Source: Snodgrassella sp945267035 (GTDB lineage: Bacteria; Pseudomonadota; Gammaproteobacteria; Burkholderiales; Neisseriaceae). Taken from it: 64,000 nucleotides of DNA. Below the pieces are notes generated by a model. It worked only from the letters and a program-made list of their open reading frames with translations, searched no databases and had not been told where the DNA came from. A program made the position numbers and the translations under genes. The first letter of the stretch is position 1, and each line of letters opens with the position of its first letter. The stretch spans positions 1,922,001 to 1,986,000 of the forward strand of contig NZ_JAFNPF010000001.1 in the NCBI RefSeq assembly GCF_026535915.1, in the 5' to 3' direction. Below, piece by piece: positions 63,717 through 64,000 of the stretch.

Positions 63717-64000
63717 GCGCATCCATTTTATCATTCAAGACTGGCTGCATTTATTTGTGATGAGTATAAAGGCATAGCAAAATAAGCAACCGGATTTGGA
63801 ATGTATTTTCACCTACAGTTTTTTTATACTTTAAAGACGTCCATGAACCCTAGCTATTAAATATTGACATCAAAGAACATTGAGTGGAAAGAGGATGGGA
63901 GAATGACGAGATCCTAGCGACATGGGTTTACCAAAAAGAGATCAGCAAAATGTATGCAGACGACGATTTCGAATTTCAACGCAACAGTTGATTTTATCCC
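63717..64000. other. Right edge of the window
   Basis: No supported gene or structure in the last 280 bases. Confidence 0.4.

Overview
The window is 64 kb of a low-GC beta-proteobacterial chromosome of the Neisseriaceae type. The ribF-ileS-lspA-ispH order, an iscRSUA-hscBA-fdx-iscX cluster and one exact Eikenella-dialect DNA uptake word (AGGCTACCTGAA at 17566, with a near-inverted partner) point to that family. The large secreted Rhs system and AT-rich accessory DNA would suit a Snodgrassella-like gut symbiont, but the genus is inference.

The left third (1-21 kb) is host core: the start of an OPT oligopeptide transporter (cut by the window edge), serB, a divergent flavodoxin-fold reductase/HxlR-regulator pair, the complete ISC iron-sulfur operon behind an almost consensus IscR type 1 site, and a minus-strand operon ribF-ileS-lspA-ispH-FetA-like-FetB-like. 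It ends with an amino-acid ABC permease and a SHOCT/LprI-like membrane protein.

From 21.1 to 38.0 kb, all on the minus strand, lies a contractile-tail locus: neck/terminator protein, DUF3383 sheath, DUF3277 tube, a frameshifted tail-assembly chaperone, two tape-measure-position proteins carrying peptidoglycan hydrolase domains, Dit-like, plug, hub, Gp138-type spike, gp25-like, baseplate J, DUF2612, collar fibre, fibre chaperone, two membrane proteins (holin candidates), endolysin and overlapping spanins. I find no terminase, portal, capsid or integrase, so this looks like an R-type tailocin or a headless prophage remnant. Its unusual feature is that each tape-measure-position gene overlaps by 4 bases (ATGA) a small gene with a Sec signal peptide, as expected of a hydrolase and a periplasmic immunity protein. 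A third such immunity-like gene is left as an orphan behind a scrap of a tape-measure C terminus, and a 260-bp piece of the chaperone gene is duplicated beside the cassettes. Many intrinsic-terminator-like hairpins stud this operon, several inside coding sequence.

Regulation of the tail locus is at 60.8-63.0 kb: a LexA/CI-like S24 repressor with an Ala-Gly cleavage site, an operator cluster, a short minus-strand early gene and a 145-aa candidate late regulator. The late regulator is followed immediately by a promoter-like sequence, a conserved leader and a terminator. That promoter-leader block occurs twice, at 60.69 kb and at 38.77 kb. Between the copies sits a 22-kb AT-rich toxin island: a secreted RCC1-repeat protein, a 2764-aa secreted Rhs toxin, its probable immunity gene behind a 9-bp tandem repeat, an orphan Rhs tip with a different toxin end, and a threefold duplicated array of unknown small proteins best read as immunity genes. 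The simplest reading is that the island was added to the tail locus by duplicating its late-control region, so that the Rhs/RCC1 genes may share the SOS-type control of the tail particle.

Functions of the small island proteins, the toxin ends and the late regulator are inferred from context, not recognised from sequence.
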